Below are positions 33,216 through 33,226 of a stretch of 33,226 bases of DNA, in pieces (within the stretch, counting starts at the first letter, position 1; every line of letters starts with the position of its first letter). The position numbers were made by a program, and so were the translations under genes. The DNA comes from an uncultured Lachnospiraceae bacterium. GTDB lineage: Bacteria; Bacillota; Clostridia; Lachnospirales; Lachnospiraceae. Where the stretch lies: NCBI GenBank assembly GCA_945787565.1, contig CALZIE010000011.1:1-33226 (forward strand), written 5' to 3'. Below the pieces are notes generated by a model. It did not search any database, was not told the DNA's origin, and saw nothing but the letters and a program-made list of their open reading frames with translations.

Positions 33216-33226
33216 AATTTTCTAAG

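Overview
This window looks like a chromosomal segment of an AT-rich, anaerobic, spore-forming Firmicute, most likely a Lachnospiraceae (Clostridium cluster XIVa) relative. The assignment rests on oxygen-sensitive [FeFe] hydrogenases, a SpoVG gene, a glgC-glgD pair, a dnaI-type helicase loader beside a DnaD/DnaB-family protein, a pth-mfd-prsA block, strong AGGAGG ribosome binding sites and TTGACA/TATAAT-type promoters. I see no phage, transposase, IS, CRISPR or plasmid genes. It is mainly core chromosome with one specialised signalling locus near the left end.

Layout. Bases 1-545 hold the 3' tail of a 23S rRNA gene, tRNA-Asn and tRNA-Cys, with no 5S gene between the 23S and the tRNAs, then two terminators flanking a short structured non-coding stretch. 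Bases 596-5348 (minus strand) form a hydrogenase locus in transcription order: a 2Fe-2S ferredoxin-like protein, a PAS-containing sensory-type [FeFe] hydrogenase, a SpoIIE/PP2C-type phosphatase and, after a 121-base gap, a group-B-like [FeFe] hydrogenase. A clear promoter and a Rex-like operator lie upstream. Divergently, asnS has its own promoter and terminator. Next comes queT (minus) behind a preQ1-type riboswitch. An operon of a YhaO/SbcD-like nuclease, a YhaN/SbcC-like ATPase and a class A penicillin-binding protein follows on the plus strand.

From 13.6 to 18.9 kb the minus strand carries prs, dnaI, a DnaD/DnaB-family replication initiation gene and murC. Four perfect DnaA boxes lie between murC and the replication genes, and another sits inside the prs promoter. 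murC has a leader with its own promoter and an intrinsic terminator ahead of the gene. The plus strand then carries glgC-glgD, spoVG, a membrane-anchored polysaccharide deacetylase, pth-mfd and a PrsA-like lipoprotein. The right end holds a small XRE regulator with a NatAB-type ABC exporter and a LacI-family regulator, followed by an 18-base tandem repeat and a strong terminator.

The best candidate for a less-described system is the hydrogenase locus. A hydrogenase-like H-cluster protein with an Fe-S and PAS output region is translationally coupled to a PP2C/SpoIIE phosphatase that has an unexplained C-terminal domain, and the catalytic-looking hydrogenase lies just downstream. This suggests an H2 or redox sensor acting through protein dephosphorylation, possibly under NADH control through Rex. 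Functions are inferred from sequence motifs only; no database search was run.
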